From TWA4 sp045121095 (lineage in GTDB: Bacteria; Bacillota; Clostridia; Lachnospirales; Lachnospiraceae): a stretch of 32,571 nucleotides of DNA. The notes under the pieces were generated by a model. That model was not told the DNA's origin. It was given only the letters and a program-made list of their open reading frames with translations, and did not search any database. The stretch is from positions 1 to 32,571 of the forward strand of contig JBGVFN010000036.1 in assembly GCA_045121095.1 (NCBI GenBank). Direction: 5' to 3'. Both the position numbers and the translations under genes were made by a program. Shown piece by piece: positions 15,674-24,159 of this stretch (position 1 is the stretch's first letter; the number at the start of each line of letters is the position of its first letter).

Positions 15674-16552
15674 TCAATCCCCCCTCTTCAGTTCCACGCC
15701 GCTTGCCTTTTCATTTAGAATTGTTACCAGCAAATCAGCTATATAGGCCCCCGCCTCCACAGCAGGAATTCCGTCTTTATGAATATTGGAAACCACCGTT
15801 CTGCGGGATTCGGACATACCCACCCGAGCATTATAAGCAATATAGGCACTCATACTTTCTGCAGTTGCCAGCCCCGGACGTTCTCCGATCAAAATACAAA
15901 CAACCTTACTCCCAAGTATTTCTGCCACATGGTCCATCACTCTTACACGTCCCATTCGGATGTAAAAGGGCGTTCCCACAGATACCTCCCTGCCAGCAAG
16001 TCCATTTTGAATGGCAGGAAGGATATTCTCTAAATTGGCATTGATGGCGGTTGAAGACAAACCTTCACTTACCACGATCTGAATATCCGGATTGGAGATA
16101 CACTTTTTGCGAATTTCTTCAACTGCTTCATCACACAGCAGTCTCCCCTGATCAGGACGGGTCAAATATTCATTTTTATCTTTGCAGCGGCTCTGAACTG
16201 AAAAAAGCTTCAGCCGTTCCAGCAGCCCAGGGTCCACATCTGTAAAGACTGCATCCCTTGCAGCCGCATGATCTGCACGTAATGTCAACATGGTACGGGT
16301 TTTCAGTCTGGCACCAACCCGACCTACACCAATTCTTGCCGTCGTCCTTTGGCGCATCCGGTCCAACCCCTGAGAATCCATCGGATGATCCAGCAGATTC
16401 TGCATTCGAATTTCCGCGCTTGTGATATCGCAGGTATCCATTACCTCTGTATCAATCTGCCTTTTTCCGCTTTCTTTTATGTACCCCAATTCAATCAATG
16501 TCTCCAGAAGAAGCTTTTCAAATTGGGTACTGTCTATATTTTTCAGTTCCAT
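15674..16552 (-). CDS. eutC: Ethanolamine ammonia-lyase small subunit EutC
   Basis: The subunit has 292 residues. Together with EutB it forms the AdoCbl-dependent lyase that converts ethanolamine to acetaldehyde and ammonia. Diagnostic segments are RTTARIGVGRVGARLKTRT (about 68-86), LTRPDQGRLL, IVVSEGLSSTAINANL (about 160-175), GERPGLATAESMSAYIAY and ARVGMSESRRTVVSNIHKDG. The first ~20 residues (FEKLLLETLIELGYI) form an amphipathic helix consistent with a lumen-targeting sequence as in other EutC. It overlaps eutB as TAATG and has GGGGG upstream. Confidence 0.96.
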   Translation of the reverse strand: MELKNIDSTQFEKLLLETLIELGYIKESGKRQIDTEVMDTCDITSAEIRMQNLLDHPMDSQGLDRMRQRTTARIGVGRVGARLKTRTMLTLRADHAAARDAVFTDVDPGLLERLKLFSVQSRCKDKNEYLTRPDQGRLLCDEAVEEIRKKCISNPDIQIVVSEGLSSTAINANLENILPAIQNGLAGREVSVGTPFYIRMGRVRVMDHVAEILGSKVVCILIGERPGLATAESMSAYIAYNARVGMSESRRTVVSNIHKDGIPAVEAGAYIADLLVTILNEKASGVELKRGD

Positions 16553-17925
16553 TACATCCCCCTTTTCAGAAATATGGTCGGATCTCCCGCACGCTCAGTC
16601 AATTTTCCATTTTCTGTAATTCCCATTTTCTCCAACCACATATCAAATTCATGAATGGGACGCAGATTAAGAATTTCGCGGATTGCTGCAGCATCATGAT
16701 AAGCATTGGTCTGGTAGTTCAACATAATATCATCACTGGTAGGAACGCCGATGACATAATTAACATGCGCACATGCTAAAAGAAGGGTGAGGTTTTCCAC
16801 ATCATTTTGATCTGCCATCATATGATTGGTGTAACAGCAGTCGCATCCCATGGGAATTCCGGAAAGTTTCCCCATAAAATGATCCTCCAGACCTGCCCTG
16901 ATTACCTGACGATTGTCATACAGATACTCTGGCCCGATAAATCCTACTACGGTATTAACCATAAAGGGATCGAACGCTCTTGCAAATGCATAGCAGCGTG
17001 CTTCCATCGTCACCTGATCACTGCCAAAATGCGCATTGCTGGAAAGTTCGGAACCCTGTCCTGTCTCAAAATAAAGTACATTTTTGCCTTTTGCAGTTCC
17101 ACGTTCCCTTAACAGTTCCTGCGCCTCTCTAATGGTATCCGCTGAGAAGCCAAATGCCTGATTCCCCAGTTCGCTGCCTGCAATCGATTGAAAAATCATA
17201 TCCGTTGGAGCTCCATTTCTGACTGCTTCCATCTGTGTGGTCACATGTCCCAGAACACAGGTCTGTGTAGGAATTTCAAAACGATTTTTAATCTCATCCA
17301 AACGCCGCAGTACCTCTCCCAGACTGGATGAAGTATCATTTACCGGATTCAATCCCAATAATACATCTCCGCTGCCGTAACTGAGACCTTCAAACAAAGA
17401 AGCGGTAATTCCTTCCACATTATCCGTTGTATGATTTGGCTGCAATCTGGTGGAGAAAGTTCCTCTTTTTCCAACGGTTGTATTACAGCAGGCAGTCACC
17501 TCCATTTTGGAAGATGCATAAACCAGATCCAGATTTCCCATCAATTTTGCAACTGCTGCAATCATTTCAGCTGTCAATCCCCGTCCTATGCGTGTAATCA
17601 TTTCCTGTGTGGTAGAAATATCCAGCAGCCATTCTCTTAATCTGGATACCGTCCATCCCTTGATTTCGTTATACACTTCCATATCCAGTGTATCCTGATT
17701 GATTCGGGTCACTTCATCCTCTTCATAAGGAACCGCCGGATTTTCTCTTAATGTTTCCAGTGTCATTTCGGCTAATACTTCTTTTGCAGCAATTCGTTCC
17801 AGATCAGAACCTGCGGCAAGTCCAGCCAGTACATCCCCGGATTTAAGTTCATTTGCTTTCGCCAATACCTCTTTTACAGAATCAAAAACATAGGTATGGC
17901 CAAACAACATGGTTTGATATCTCAT
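16552..17925 (-). CDS. eutB: Ethanolamine ammonia-lyase large subunit EutB
   Basis: This is the 457-residue catalytic barrel subunit. Recognisable stretches include VTACCNTTVGKRGTFSTRLQ, LQPNHTTDNVEGITASLFEG, GLNPVNDTSSSL (substrate-site region), CVLGHVTTQMEA, SIAGSELGNQAFGF, YFETGQGSELSSNAHFG and MGCDCCYTNHMMADQND. The length is normal for the family. The start at ATG 17923-17925 has GGAGG 6 nt upstream; the frame is open to 17970 but has no better site there. It follows eutA by 78 nt, a gap that contains two competing stem-loops. Confidence 0.96.
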   Translation of the reverse strand: MRYQTMLFGHTYVFDSVKEVLAKANELKSGDVLAGLAAGSDLERIAAKEVLAEMTLETLRENPAVPYEEDEVTRINQDTLDMEVYNEIKGWTVSRLREWLLDISTTQEMITRIGRGLTAEMIAAVAKLMGNLDLVYASSKMEVTACCNTTVGKRGTFSTRLQPNHTTDNVEGITASLFEGLSYGSGDVLLGLNPVNDTSSSLGEVLRRLDEIKNRFEIPTQTCVLGHVTTQMEAVRNGAPTDMIFQSIAGSELGNQAFGFSADTIREAQELLRERGTAKGKNVLYFETGQGSELSSNAHFGSDQVTMEARCYAFARAFDPFMVNTVVGFIGPEYLYDNRQVIRAGLEDHFMGKLSGIPMGCDCCYTNHMMADQNDVENLTLLLACAHVNYVIGVPTSDDIMLNYQTNAYHDAAAIREILNLRPIHEFDMWLEKMGITENGKLTERAGDPTIFLKRGM

Positions 17926-17960
17926 CTCATCCCTCCTGATATATTCATTGATATTCCCCT

Positions 17961-17993
17961 CCGTGTACAAAGGGATACACGGTCTTGTACACG
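17961..17993 (-). promoter_or_regulatory. Mutually exclusive stem-loops in the eutA-eutB gap
   Basis: On the minus-strand RNA, CGTGTACAA (17985-17993) can pair with TTGTACACG (17962-17970). Alternatively CCGTGTA (17976-17982) can pair with TACACGG (17961-17967). The two pairings share the same 3' arm. The element sits about 35 nt upstream of the eutB start and has no T run. Confidence 0.45.
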
Positions 17994-18003
17994 AAAGATC
18001 ATT

Positions 18004-19434
18004 TCATCCAAGTGCCAGTGTTTTTATAACAACCGGTACTACCATTCCACCCATAAGCGGACGTCCCAGATCGATATAATCACCCGACTCTCCCCTGATT
18101 CCGTCAATACAAACAATATCCCGGTTCTTCATCCGTCGTTTCAGCGACTGACCAAGAACCTTTGCTGTATCGTATTCCAATGCAACCAGCACCGGTATTC
18201 CCGGAAGAAGGCTATAATCCATAGCCTGCGCAATTGTCTGCGCTAATATTTCAAGTTGCTGCCAGGACGGACTGCGTATTCCTTTCATGGCCAGTAAAAA
18301 TATCGCTTCATCATTCTGTTCCAGAAACCATTTTATTTTGTCAGCTAGCCACAAGCTTTCTCCCTGATAACAGCGTCCCTGTTCCTTATCATTTAATTTT
18401 AAAACAGGAATATTTTTTAATGGCAGTGCTTTTTCTGTCTGTGTAATGGTGCTTCCTGACACAGTAGTGGAATAGCTCCCTGCACCAATCACCGTTGCCC
18501 GAATGGTTTCACTGGCATTTATGATCTGAAATTTTGCTCCAATCCGACTGTTATAGATGGCTTCTCCAAGCAGCGGGCCAATATCGCCATAACGAAAGGG
18601 ATCTCCCTCCATAGGACAGATGCAATCTGCCACTCCACCAGAAAAACACACTGCATGTACATGAGCCGGAGTCCTGAATTCACTGCTCTGGCCTGTTTGA
18701 ATCTGTTTTAAAAGCTCTGACTGAGGCCGTATTTTCAATATTTCCTCCAAAAGCTCTGCCATTCGTCTGCATATAACCTTTAAAACATGCAAATTCGCTG
18801 CATCCCCACTTTTCAGGACAAAGCCAAAAGACCGGGCAATCTGTTCTGCTGCCGGTGATACAAATGTAATCATCCCCTCCGGGCTGATACGAATCAGTCT
18901 TCCACCAAGATCCAGACATCCTTTGGATATACTTTCTCCACAATCAAAACACGCTAAATTAGTAGTTCCTCCTCCAATGTCCAGATTTACCACAGCAACT
19001 TCTTCTTTTTCCGAATACTGCTGCGCCCCGCTTCCTTTTCCTGCCAGAATGGACTCCAGATCTGGTCCTGCCGTAGAAACCACAAATTCACCTGCCAGAT
19101 TGGATAATTCCTGTAAAATCAACGCTGCATTTTCTTTTCTCGCTGATTCTCCTGTAATAATTACTGCTCCAGTATCCACATCCCCGGGTAAAAAACCAGC
19201 ACGAAGATATTCATCCTCAACCAGCTGTTTGATTTCTGCCACATTAATCTGCGTTTGGGAGAATAATGGAGTAAAAAATATCTGACTGCGATATATGATT
19301 TCTTTTTCCACAATAGCTACATGGGGAGCCGAAAAATACCCAGCAGTATTTTCCAGATGCAGTCTGGCAAATATCACCTGTGTTGTAGTTGTTCCCACAT
19401 CAATACCAACACTCGTAATCACTGTATGTTCCAT
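18004..19434 (-). CDS. eutA: Ethanolamine ammonia-lyase reactivating factor EutA
   Basis: The protein has 476 residues and is an actin/Hsp70-fold ATPase that swaps damaged cobalamin out of EutBC. It shows the phosphate-1 motif SVGIDVGTTTTQVIF (8-22) and phosphate-2 motif NLDIGGGTTNLACF (150-163), then VCFSGGVADCICP and GATVIGAGSYSTTVSGS-like sequence (VIGAGSYSTTVSGSTI) in the second half. CAGGAGA precedes the ATG. Its leader (19455-19545) carries a terminator overlapped by a dual-hairpin antiterminator, so expression should depend on EutV. Confidence 0.95.
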   Translation of the reverse strand: MEHTVITSVGIDVGTTTTQVIFARLHLENTAGYFSAPHVAIVEKEIIYRSQIFFTPLFSQTQINVAEIKQLVEDEYLRAGFLPGDVDTGAVIITGESARKENAALILQELSNLAGEFVVSTAGPDLESILAGKGSGAQQYSEKEEVAVVNLDIGGGTTNLACFDCGESISKGCLDLGGRLIRISPEGMITFVSPAAEQIARSFGFVLKSGDAANLHVLKVICRRMAELLEEILKIRPQSELLKQIQTGQSSEFRTPAHVHAVCFSGGVADCICPMEGDPFRYGDIGPLLGEAIYNSRIGAKFQIINASETIRATVIGAGSYSTTVSGSTITQTEKALPLKNIPVLKLNDKEQGRCYQGESLWLADKIKWFLEQNDEAIFLLAMKGIRSPSWQQLEILAQTIAQAMDYSLLPGIPVLVALEYDTAKVLGQSLKRRMKNRDIVCIDGIRGESGDYIDLGRPLMGGMVVPVVIKTLALG

Positions 19435-19454
19435 AATCTGTCTCCTGAAAATAC

Positions 19455-19545
19455 AAAAAAGAGCCTGTCCAGAAGAAACTTTCCAAACTTCAGCAAAGTT
19501 TCTTCTGTTCAGGCTCTATTACCTATACACATACTCTATTGTATG
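19455..19545 (-). promoter_or_regulatory. EutV-type dual-hairpin antiterminator and terminator in the eutA leader
   Basis: Reading the minus strand: P1 is CATAC-AATAGA-GTATG (19530-19545); five nt later P2 is AGGT-AATAGA-GCCT (19511-19524). The 3' arm of P2 is also the base of a ~22-bp terminator stem (GAGCCTG...CAGGCTC, 19461-19516) followed by TTTTTT. P2 and the terminator cannot form together, which is the ANTAR antitermination architecture known for eut genes. The element starts just after the eutW stop. Confidence 0.85.
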
Positions 19546-19559
19546 GCTAATATTCTATT

Positions 19560-20651
19560 TTACCCCGGCAGTTTAAATTGTAAAACTGCCTTGGTTCCCT
19601 GAGGACTCATATTGATATACAAATCCCCTTTTAGTTTATCTTCTGCAATCCGCCTCATCAGATCAATCCCCAGATGATTTCGAGATTGACCTGCATCCTC
19701 CCCATCACAGCCGCTGCCATTATCTTCTACGGTTATTGTATAGTCAAGTCCGCCTTTTTGAAGCGCAATCTGAATACACCCCTGACTACAGTTATTAAAT
19801 GCATGTTGGATTGCATTGGTGATCAGTTCATTGACCACCAATGCAGCGGAGGAGGCAGTAGCAAAGTCTGCATCCATATCATCGCCTGTAAGCTGAATCT
19901 CAATCTCTTTATCAGAAGGCAGTATCTCCTCCATATGACTGATCAGCTGCCTAAAAAACTCTTTTAATGAGACCGCTTCTTTTTTTCCAGGCTTGGTCAG
20001 CAGGTCATGCACCATAGCCACCGATCTGACCCGGTTGGCATTCTTTTCAAATGTATACCGGATATCCATATCCGATGCACATCTTGCTTCCAGACTCAGC
20101 ATACTTGCTACCATCTGAAGGCTGTTTTTAATACGATGCCTGCTTTCTTTTTCAGCCAGTTCAAAGGAAGTCTCATCCATAATTCCCAGCACTCTATCAT
20201 TATATTCATTTAATCTGCGTGCCATAGCGTCATATTTACGCTCCTTTTGTACAGAACGGCTGATATCCTTTTCGCAAATCAGAACTCCCACCAGTCGATT
20301 TTTCTGACAGATTGGAGTCACGTCCTGCCTTACAATACAGCCTTCCTGTGTTACCGCCCGTAAATCATGAACCGGTGTCCCGCTTTCTGCCGCCCGGTAT
20401 ACAGCTGGTTCATCCTGCTGTTTTGCAGGCATACCAACAACCAGCCGGTCATAACGCGATGTTCCAAACTGTGGACGTGCCTGAGCTGCCACGACTGCAT
20501 GCTTTGTATCTTCATCAAATATATCAATAAAAACATCACTGCCCGTTAAATCTGCAATAAATGGAAGTGATTTCTCTACTGATTCCAGCAACATAATCTC
20601 TGAATCCGTTAAAACCGTATATTTGACGCAAAGTTCACGCAAAATTCCCAT
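19560..20651 (-). CDS. eutW: Ethanolamine sensor histidine kinase EutW
   Basis: The kinase has 363 residues and no membrane segment, so it is cytoplasmic. Residues ~1-135 form a GAF/PAS-like sensor domain (FIADLTGSDVFIDIFDEDTK, VVGMPAKQQDEPAVYR, VTPICQKNRLVGVLICEKDI). The HisKA_2-type phosphoacceptor region is EKESRHRIKNSLQMVASML, with probable phospho-His172. The ATPase has the N box NELITNAIQHAF and G box VEDNGSGCDGE. EutW phosphorylates EutV when ethanolamine is present. It has its own promoter and an antiterminated leader, so unlike eutV it appears to be under EutV feedback. Confidence 0.93.
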   Translation of the reverse strand: MGILRELCVKYTVLTDSEIMLLESVEKSLPFIADLTGSDVFIDIFDEDTKHAVVAAQARPQFGTSRYDRLVVGMPAKQQDEPAVYRAAESGTPVHDLRAVTQEGCIVRQDVTPICQKNRLVGVLICEKDISRSVQKERKYDAMARRLNEYNDRVLGIMDETSFELAEKESRHRIKNSLQMVASMLSLEARCASDMDIRYTFEKNANRVRSVAMVHDLLTKPGKKEAVSLKEFFRQLISHMEEILPSDKEIEIQLTGDDMDADFATASSAALVVNELITNAIQHAFNNCSQGCIQIALQKGGLDYTITVEDNGSGCDGEDAGQSRNHLGIDLMRRIAEDKLKGDLYINMSPQGTKAVLQFKLPG

Positions 20652-20689
20652 AATAATAATACTCCAAATACAATCTTCGTCAGAAAAAC

Positions 20690-20752
20690 AAAAAAAGCCC
20701 CAACAAATATAAATAATGGGACTCTCATGTCTGAACAGCTACTCTATTGTAA
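20690..20752 (-). promoter_or_regulatory. EutV-type dual-hairpin antiterminator and terminator in the eutW leader
   Basis: Minus strand: P1 is TTAC-AATAGA-GTAG (20739-20752) and P2 is GAC-ATGAGA-GTC (20720-20731), 7 nt apart. The 3' arm of P2 overlaps the 5' arm of a terminator (GTCCCA/TGGGGC, 20697-20722) followed by seven T. The layout is the same as in the eutA leader. Confidence 0.8.
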
Positions 20753-20781
20753 ACTGATGTATGTAATTTTCTGACAACATC

Positions 20782-20810
20782 ATACTACCATAATTTCTGA
20801 CAAAAATCAA
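20782..20810 (-). promoter_or_regulatory. Promoter for the eutW-eutA-eutBC transcript
   Basis: TTGATT (20805-20810), a 17-nt spacer, then TAGTAT (20782-20787) on the minus strand, about 30 nt before the P1 hairpin. This would start a short leader that ends at the terminator unless EutV acts. Confidence 0.65.
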
Positions 20811-20845
20811 GCATGTTTTCACCTTTTCATACACATAATGCACAC

Positions 20846-21592
20846 TTAATATATACCCTTTTCTTTTGCCAGCAAAGCTCGTGCTACTTTTTCCATATCC
20901 ACAGACTGTTGTTCTGCAATTTTTCGAAGCTTTCGATAAGCGGTTTGTTCGGAAAAACCATACTTTTTCATAAGCAGTTCTTTTGCCTCATTCACTACAT
21001 TACGTCCATTACTTTTACTTACCAGCATACGCGCAATGACTTCCATGGAACAACGTTTATCCATGGCCAGTTTCTGGATTTCACGGTAAGCTTCTTTGCC
21101 ACTGATATGTTTTTCATCTGCCAGAATCATTTTCGCCTGTTCTATAAGACGCATCCGTGCAATCTGCTTTTCATTATCTTCCATCTGCTGCTGTACCTTT
21201 TTCAGTCTCTGACTCTGAGCAAAAGCCACTTCAATGGCTGGTAAAAGCCGACGAGACTCCACAGGCTTTGTCACGTATCCTGTAACCCCCATCTGTATAG
21301 CCCGCTTTACAAAATCATCTTCAAAAAAAGCACTGATAATAACAATACATCCTGAAAGTTCTTCTTTCAAAATCTGTTCGGCTGCTCCCAGACCATCAAA
21401 AACCGGCATCTCGATATCCATCAACACAATATCCGGCCTGGATGCTCTGCAAAGCTCAACTGCATCAAATCCATCTGAAGCCTCACCTGCAATAGAAAAT
21501 CCATATTCCTCCAGCATCATCCGTATATCAAGCCGGGTAATGGGATCATCATCTGCAATTAAAACACTTTTTACTTCCTTTTCATTTTTCAT
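20846..21592 (-). CDS. eutV: Antitermination response regulator EutV with two ANTAR-like domains
   Basis: The protein has 248 residues, longer than the usual ~190. Residues ~8-125 are a receiver domain (VLIADDDPITRLDIRMML; phospho-acceptor Asp59 in PDIVLMDIEMP; Lys109 in YVTKPVE). After a coiled linker, residues ~141-192 form one ANTAR domain (RLIEQAKMILADEKHISGKE, then AYREIQKLAMDKRCSMEVIA). Residues ~197-244 form a second (NVVNEAKELLMKKYGFSEQT, then AYRKLRKIAEQQSVDMEKVA). ANTAR domains bind paired hairpins in leader RNA to block terminators. The gene has its own promoter and no hairpins of its own. The ribosome binding site is weak. Confidence 0.92.
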   Translation of the reverse strand: MKNEKEVKSVLIADDDPITRLDIRMMLEEYGFSIAGEASDGFDAVELCRASRPDIVLMDIEMPVFDGLGAAEQILKEELSGCIVIISAFFEDDFVKRAIQMGVTGYVTKPVESRRLLPAIEVAFAQSQRLKKVQQQMEDNEKQIARMRLIEQAKMILADEKHISGKEAYREIQKLAMDKRCSMEVIARMLVSKSNGRNVVNEAKELLMKKYGFSEQTAYRKLRKIAEQQSVDMEKVARALLAKEKGIY

Positions 21593-21655
21593 AATGTCTC
21601 TAACTAATTCCTCTTAAAATACTGCCCACTTTTATTACGATTTGTAGATGACATT

Positions 21656-21684
21656 ATTGTAAACGTTATCCATTTTCTTTTCAA
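21656..21684 (-). promoter_or_regulatory. Promoter for eutV
   Basis: TTGAAA (21679-21684), a 17-nt spacer, TACAAT (21656-21661) on the minus strand, about 65 nt upstream of the ATG. The rest of the 312-nt gap to the next gene holds only A/T-rich sequence and the lacZ-side terminator; no B12 riboswitch features were seen. Confidence 0.75.
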
Positions 21685-21817
21685 GGAAAAAAAAATTCAT
21701 CTATCCTTGCCAAATAAAAAGTGCTACATATGAATGTATCTTATTCCAACTAATTTTCATATTCTAACCCTTTATATATATATTTTTTTGTTCATTACAA
21801 TCGTGTTACACTAAATC

Positions 21818-21861
21818 GAAGGCTAAACACAAAGGATGCCGAATCAAAGATCGACATCCTT
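21818..21861 (-). terminator. Probable terminator of the GH42 gene
   Basis: An interrupted stem AAGGATG...CATCCTT (21832-21861) encloses GATC/GATTC-like arms, about 45 nt after the stop at 21905, followed by TTGTGTTT. The T run is imperfect. Confidence 0.6.
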
Positions 21862-21904
21862 AACAGTCTTAGAAATATTCACCCGATTATCCTACTTTCT
21901 CCTA

Positions 21905-23923
21905 TTACAACATTTTCAGAATCGTTCCATCCCTTCCCTGCAAATATAATAAATCCTTTGCATTAAGGATTTTTCCATCCAAAATAATCTGACAAGTCTG
22001 CTCCATGGGAATTTCCACTGCATTTTTACCATGATTCAATACGAACAGAAAACTTCCATTTTCATTTTCCCGCAAGGTGACTTCTACATTTTCCCTGGGT
22101 GCAAGCAGCGGATGGATTTCACATTGTTTGCAGATATCTTTCAGAAATTGTCTGTAGAACTCCCGGCTGGAGCTGACCGCCACGTACCAGGCATTTCCCT
22201 GTCCGAAGGAATGTACGGTTACCGCGGGCATTCCTGCATAAAAATCATCCTCATACGTACCACATACTTCTGCTCCTTCCGGATGCAGCAGATCACAGAT
22301 AATTTTTGCCGGATATACGGTCCCTTTATAATTAAAATGATTTTCATGTCCCAAAGGCAGCGCATCGGATTCTTCCACCCAGATTCCCAGAATATCCCTT
22401 AATTTTCCAGGATAACCGCCTGTAATCACCAGATCATGCTCCTCCACAATTCCGCTGAAGAAGGTGGTGACAAAGGTACCGCCCGCCTGCACAAAACGGC
22501 GGATCTTGTCATCATATCCGGTTTTTGTCATGTACAGAACCGGTGCGATTACCAGCTTATATTGGGACAGATCATCTTCCACGCCAATGATATCTACGGG
22601 AATATTCTGTGAAAACAGCGCTTCATAATAGTTTAAAACTTCCTGCCGGTAATCCAGATCCTGGCTGGGGCCAGCTGAATAACGGATTCCCCACCAGTTG
22701 TCCCAGTCAAAGTAAATGGCTGCCCGGGCTGGTACAGTGGCTCCCAGAGTCTGATCTTCAATCTTTTCCAGTTCACCGCCCAGCTGTTTTATTTCCCGAT
22801 AAACTCTTGTGCTGCCGTTTCCCACATGGTCGATCACTGCTCCATGCAGCTTTTCACAGGCTCCCACAGAACGACGCATCTGGAAAAACATGACACTGTC
22901 CGCACCATGAGCTACTGCCTGATAGCTAAGAAGACGCATTTCACCCGGACGTTTCAGGGCGTTATAAGGAAGCCAGTTGGTCACACTGGGAGTCTGCTCC
23001 AGCAAAAGAAACGGTTTTCCGCCGCCTACCCCCCGCATCAGATCGTGCGTCAGAGCAATGGCAGCCGGTTCATCTTCGTTGGAAGGATAATTATCCCAGG
23101 ATATCACATCCATAACCTTTCCCCATTTATAGTAATCCAGCAGAGGATAAAATCCCATCAGGTTGGTTGTCACAGGAATATCCGGTGTGATTTCTTTTAA
23201 AATATCATGTTCCATCTTGTAACAGGCAAGAATACTGTCTGCATTGAACCGGCGGTAATCCAATGTGATCCCCTGAAACTGAGTTTTTTCATATTCAAAG
23301 TGTTCACTAAGCAGATTGGGAAGTACAATATCTTCCCAATTGTAAAACGTGTGTCCCCAGAAAGTTGTATTCCACGCCCGATTCAGGTTCTCCAGGGTTT
23401 TATATTTTTTCCAGAGCCATATACGAAAAGCTTTCTCGCAATTTTCGCAGTAACATTCTCCCCCAAATTCATTGGAAACATGCCAAAGCACCAGATTATC
23501 CCAGTCTTTATAGCGTTCTGCGATTTGTTTTACCAGCCTGGAAGCATATTTATGATAGGTGGGGCTGTTGGGACAGGAATTATGTCTTCCGCCGAATTTT
23601 CTCCGCATTCCATTAAACTCTGTCCGCAGGATATCCGGATATTTTCTCGCCATCCAGGCAGGATGTGCACCTGTGGCCGTTGCCAGACACACCTTCAGCC
23701 CATTTTCCCGCACCAGCTCCATGATCCGGTCCAGCTTCTCAAAATTATAAGTATCTTCATCCGGCTGAATCAGCGCCCAGCTGAAAACATTTAAGGTGAC
23801 AATATCCACATGCGCCTGTTTTAACAAACGCATATCCTCTTCCCAGACTTCCTCCGGCCACTGCTCCGGATTGTAATCTCCGCCATATACGATTTTTTTC
23901 ACTTTATTACTGTAAATATTCAT
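21905..23923 (-). CDS. GH42 beta-galactosidase
   Basis: The enzyme has 672 residues, full length for the family, with no signal peptide, so it is cytoplasmic. YGGDYNPEQWPEEVWEEDM opens the catalytic barrel. The acid/base Glu152 lies in LWHVSNEFGGECYCENC and the nucleophile Glu309 in PFLLLEQTPSVTNW. Cys117, 157, 159 and 162 match the zinc-binding cysteines seen in several GH42 enzymes. A trimerisation domain and a C-terminal beta domain follow. It would hydrolyse beta-galactosides from imported oligosaccharides or host glycans. The ribosome binding site is weak. The neighbouring GH31 gene is decayed, so this looks like the survivor of a glycan-use locus. Confidence 0.95.
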   Translation of the reverse strand: MNIYSNKVKKIVYGGDYNPEQWPEEVWEEDMRLLKQAHVDIVTLNVFSWALIQPDEDTYNFEKLDRIMELVRENGLKVCLATATGAHPAWMARKYPDILRTEFNGMRRKFGGRHNSCPNSPTYHKYASRLVKQIAERYKDWDNLVLWHVSNEFGGECYCENCEKAFRIWLWKKYKTLENLNRAWNTTFWGHTFYNWEDIVLPNLLSEHFEYEKTQFQGITLDYRRFNADSILACYKMEHDILKEITPDIPVTTNLMGFYPLLDYYKWGKVMDVISWDNYPSNEDEPAAIALTHDLMRGVGGGKPFLLLEQTPSVTNWLPYNALKRPGEMRLLSYQAVAHGADSVMFFQMRRSVGACEKLHGAVIDHVGNGSTRVYREIKQLGGELEKIEDQTLGATVPARAAIYFDWDNWWGIRYSAGPSQDLDYRQEVLNYYEALFSQNIPVDIIGVEDDLSQYKLVIAPVLYMTKTGYDDKIRRFVQAGGTFVTTFFSGIVEEHDLVITGGYPGKLRDILGIWVEESDALPLGHENHFNYKGTVYPAKIICDLLHPEGAEVCGTYEDDFYAGMPAVTVHSFGQGNAWYVAVSSSREFYRQFLKDICKQCEIHPLLAPRENVEVTLRENENGSFLFVLNHGKNAVEIPMEQTCQIILDGKILNAKDLLYLQGRDGTILKML

Positions 23924-23970
23924 AGATCTATCTCTTTTTCATCTTTCCTTTCCACCTACTCCGGGGGATT

Positions 23971-24106
23971 CTGCTTATTTTTTTACTTCCCATACCCCAG
24001 AACTTCCTTTTCGGGGGTATCACCGACTGTTTTCTTCTCTTTATACCCCCGCTCCGGGGTTTTTCTGCTTATTTTTTACTTCCCATACCCCAGAACTTCC
24101 TTTTTT
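23971..24106. repeat. Two ~42-bp direct repeats upstream of the GH42 gene
   Basis: A segment beginning CTGCTTATTTTT and containing CATACCCCAGAACTTCC occurs at 23971-24012 and again at 24065-24106, nearly identical. Between them are CCCCG/CGGGG inverted arms. They occupy most of the 236-nt gap before the GH42 gene; no clear promoter was identified there. Confidence 0.7.
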
Positions 24107-24115
24107 CTCTGCTTT

Positions 24116-24152
24116 CTGGGCCACACAGCTATTTTTTCTTCATATGGCCCAG
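24116..24152. terminator. Hairpin after the GH31 fragment
   Basis: CTGGGCCA and TGGCCCAG pair across a 21-nt loop just beyond the stop at 24160. The T run follows on the plus strand (TTTTTC), not on the coding strand, so its terminator role for the minus-strand gene is uncertain. Confidence 0.4.
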
Positions 24153-24159
24153 TTTTTCT

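Noticed and set aside
21593..21904. Possible cobalamin riboswitch upstream of eutV
   Set aside because: No B12-box-like sequence or the expected multi-helix layout; the gap holds a promoter, A/T-rich DNA and a terminator.
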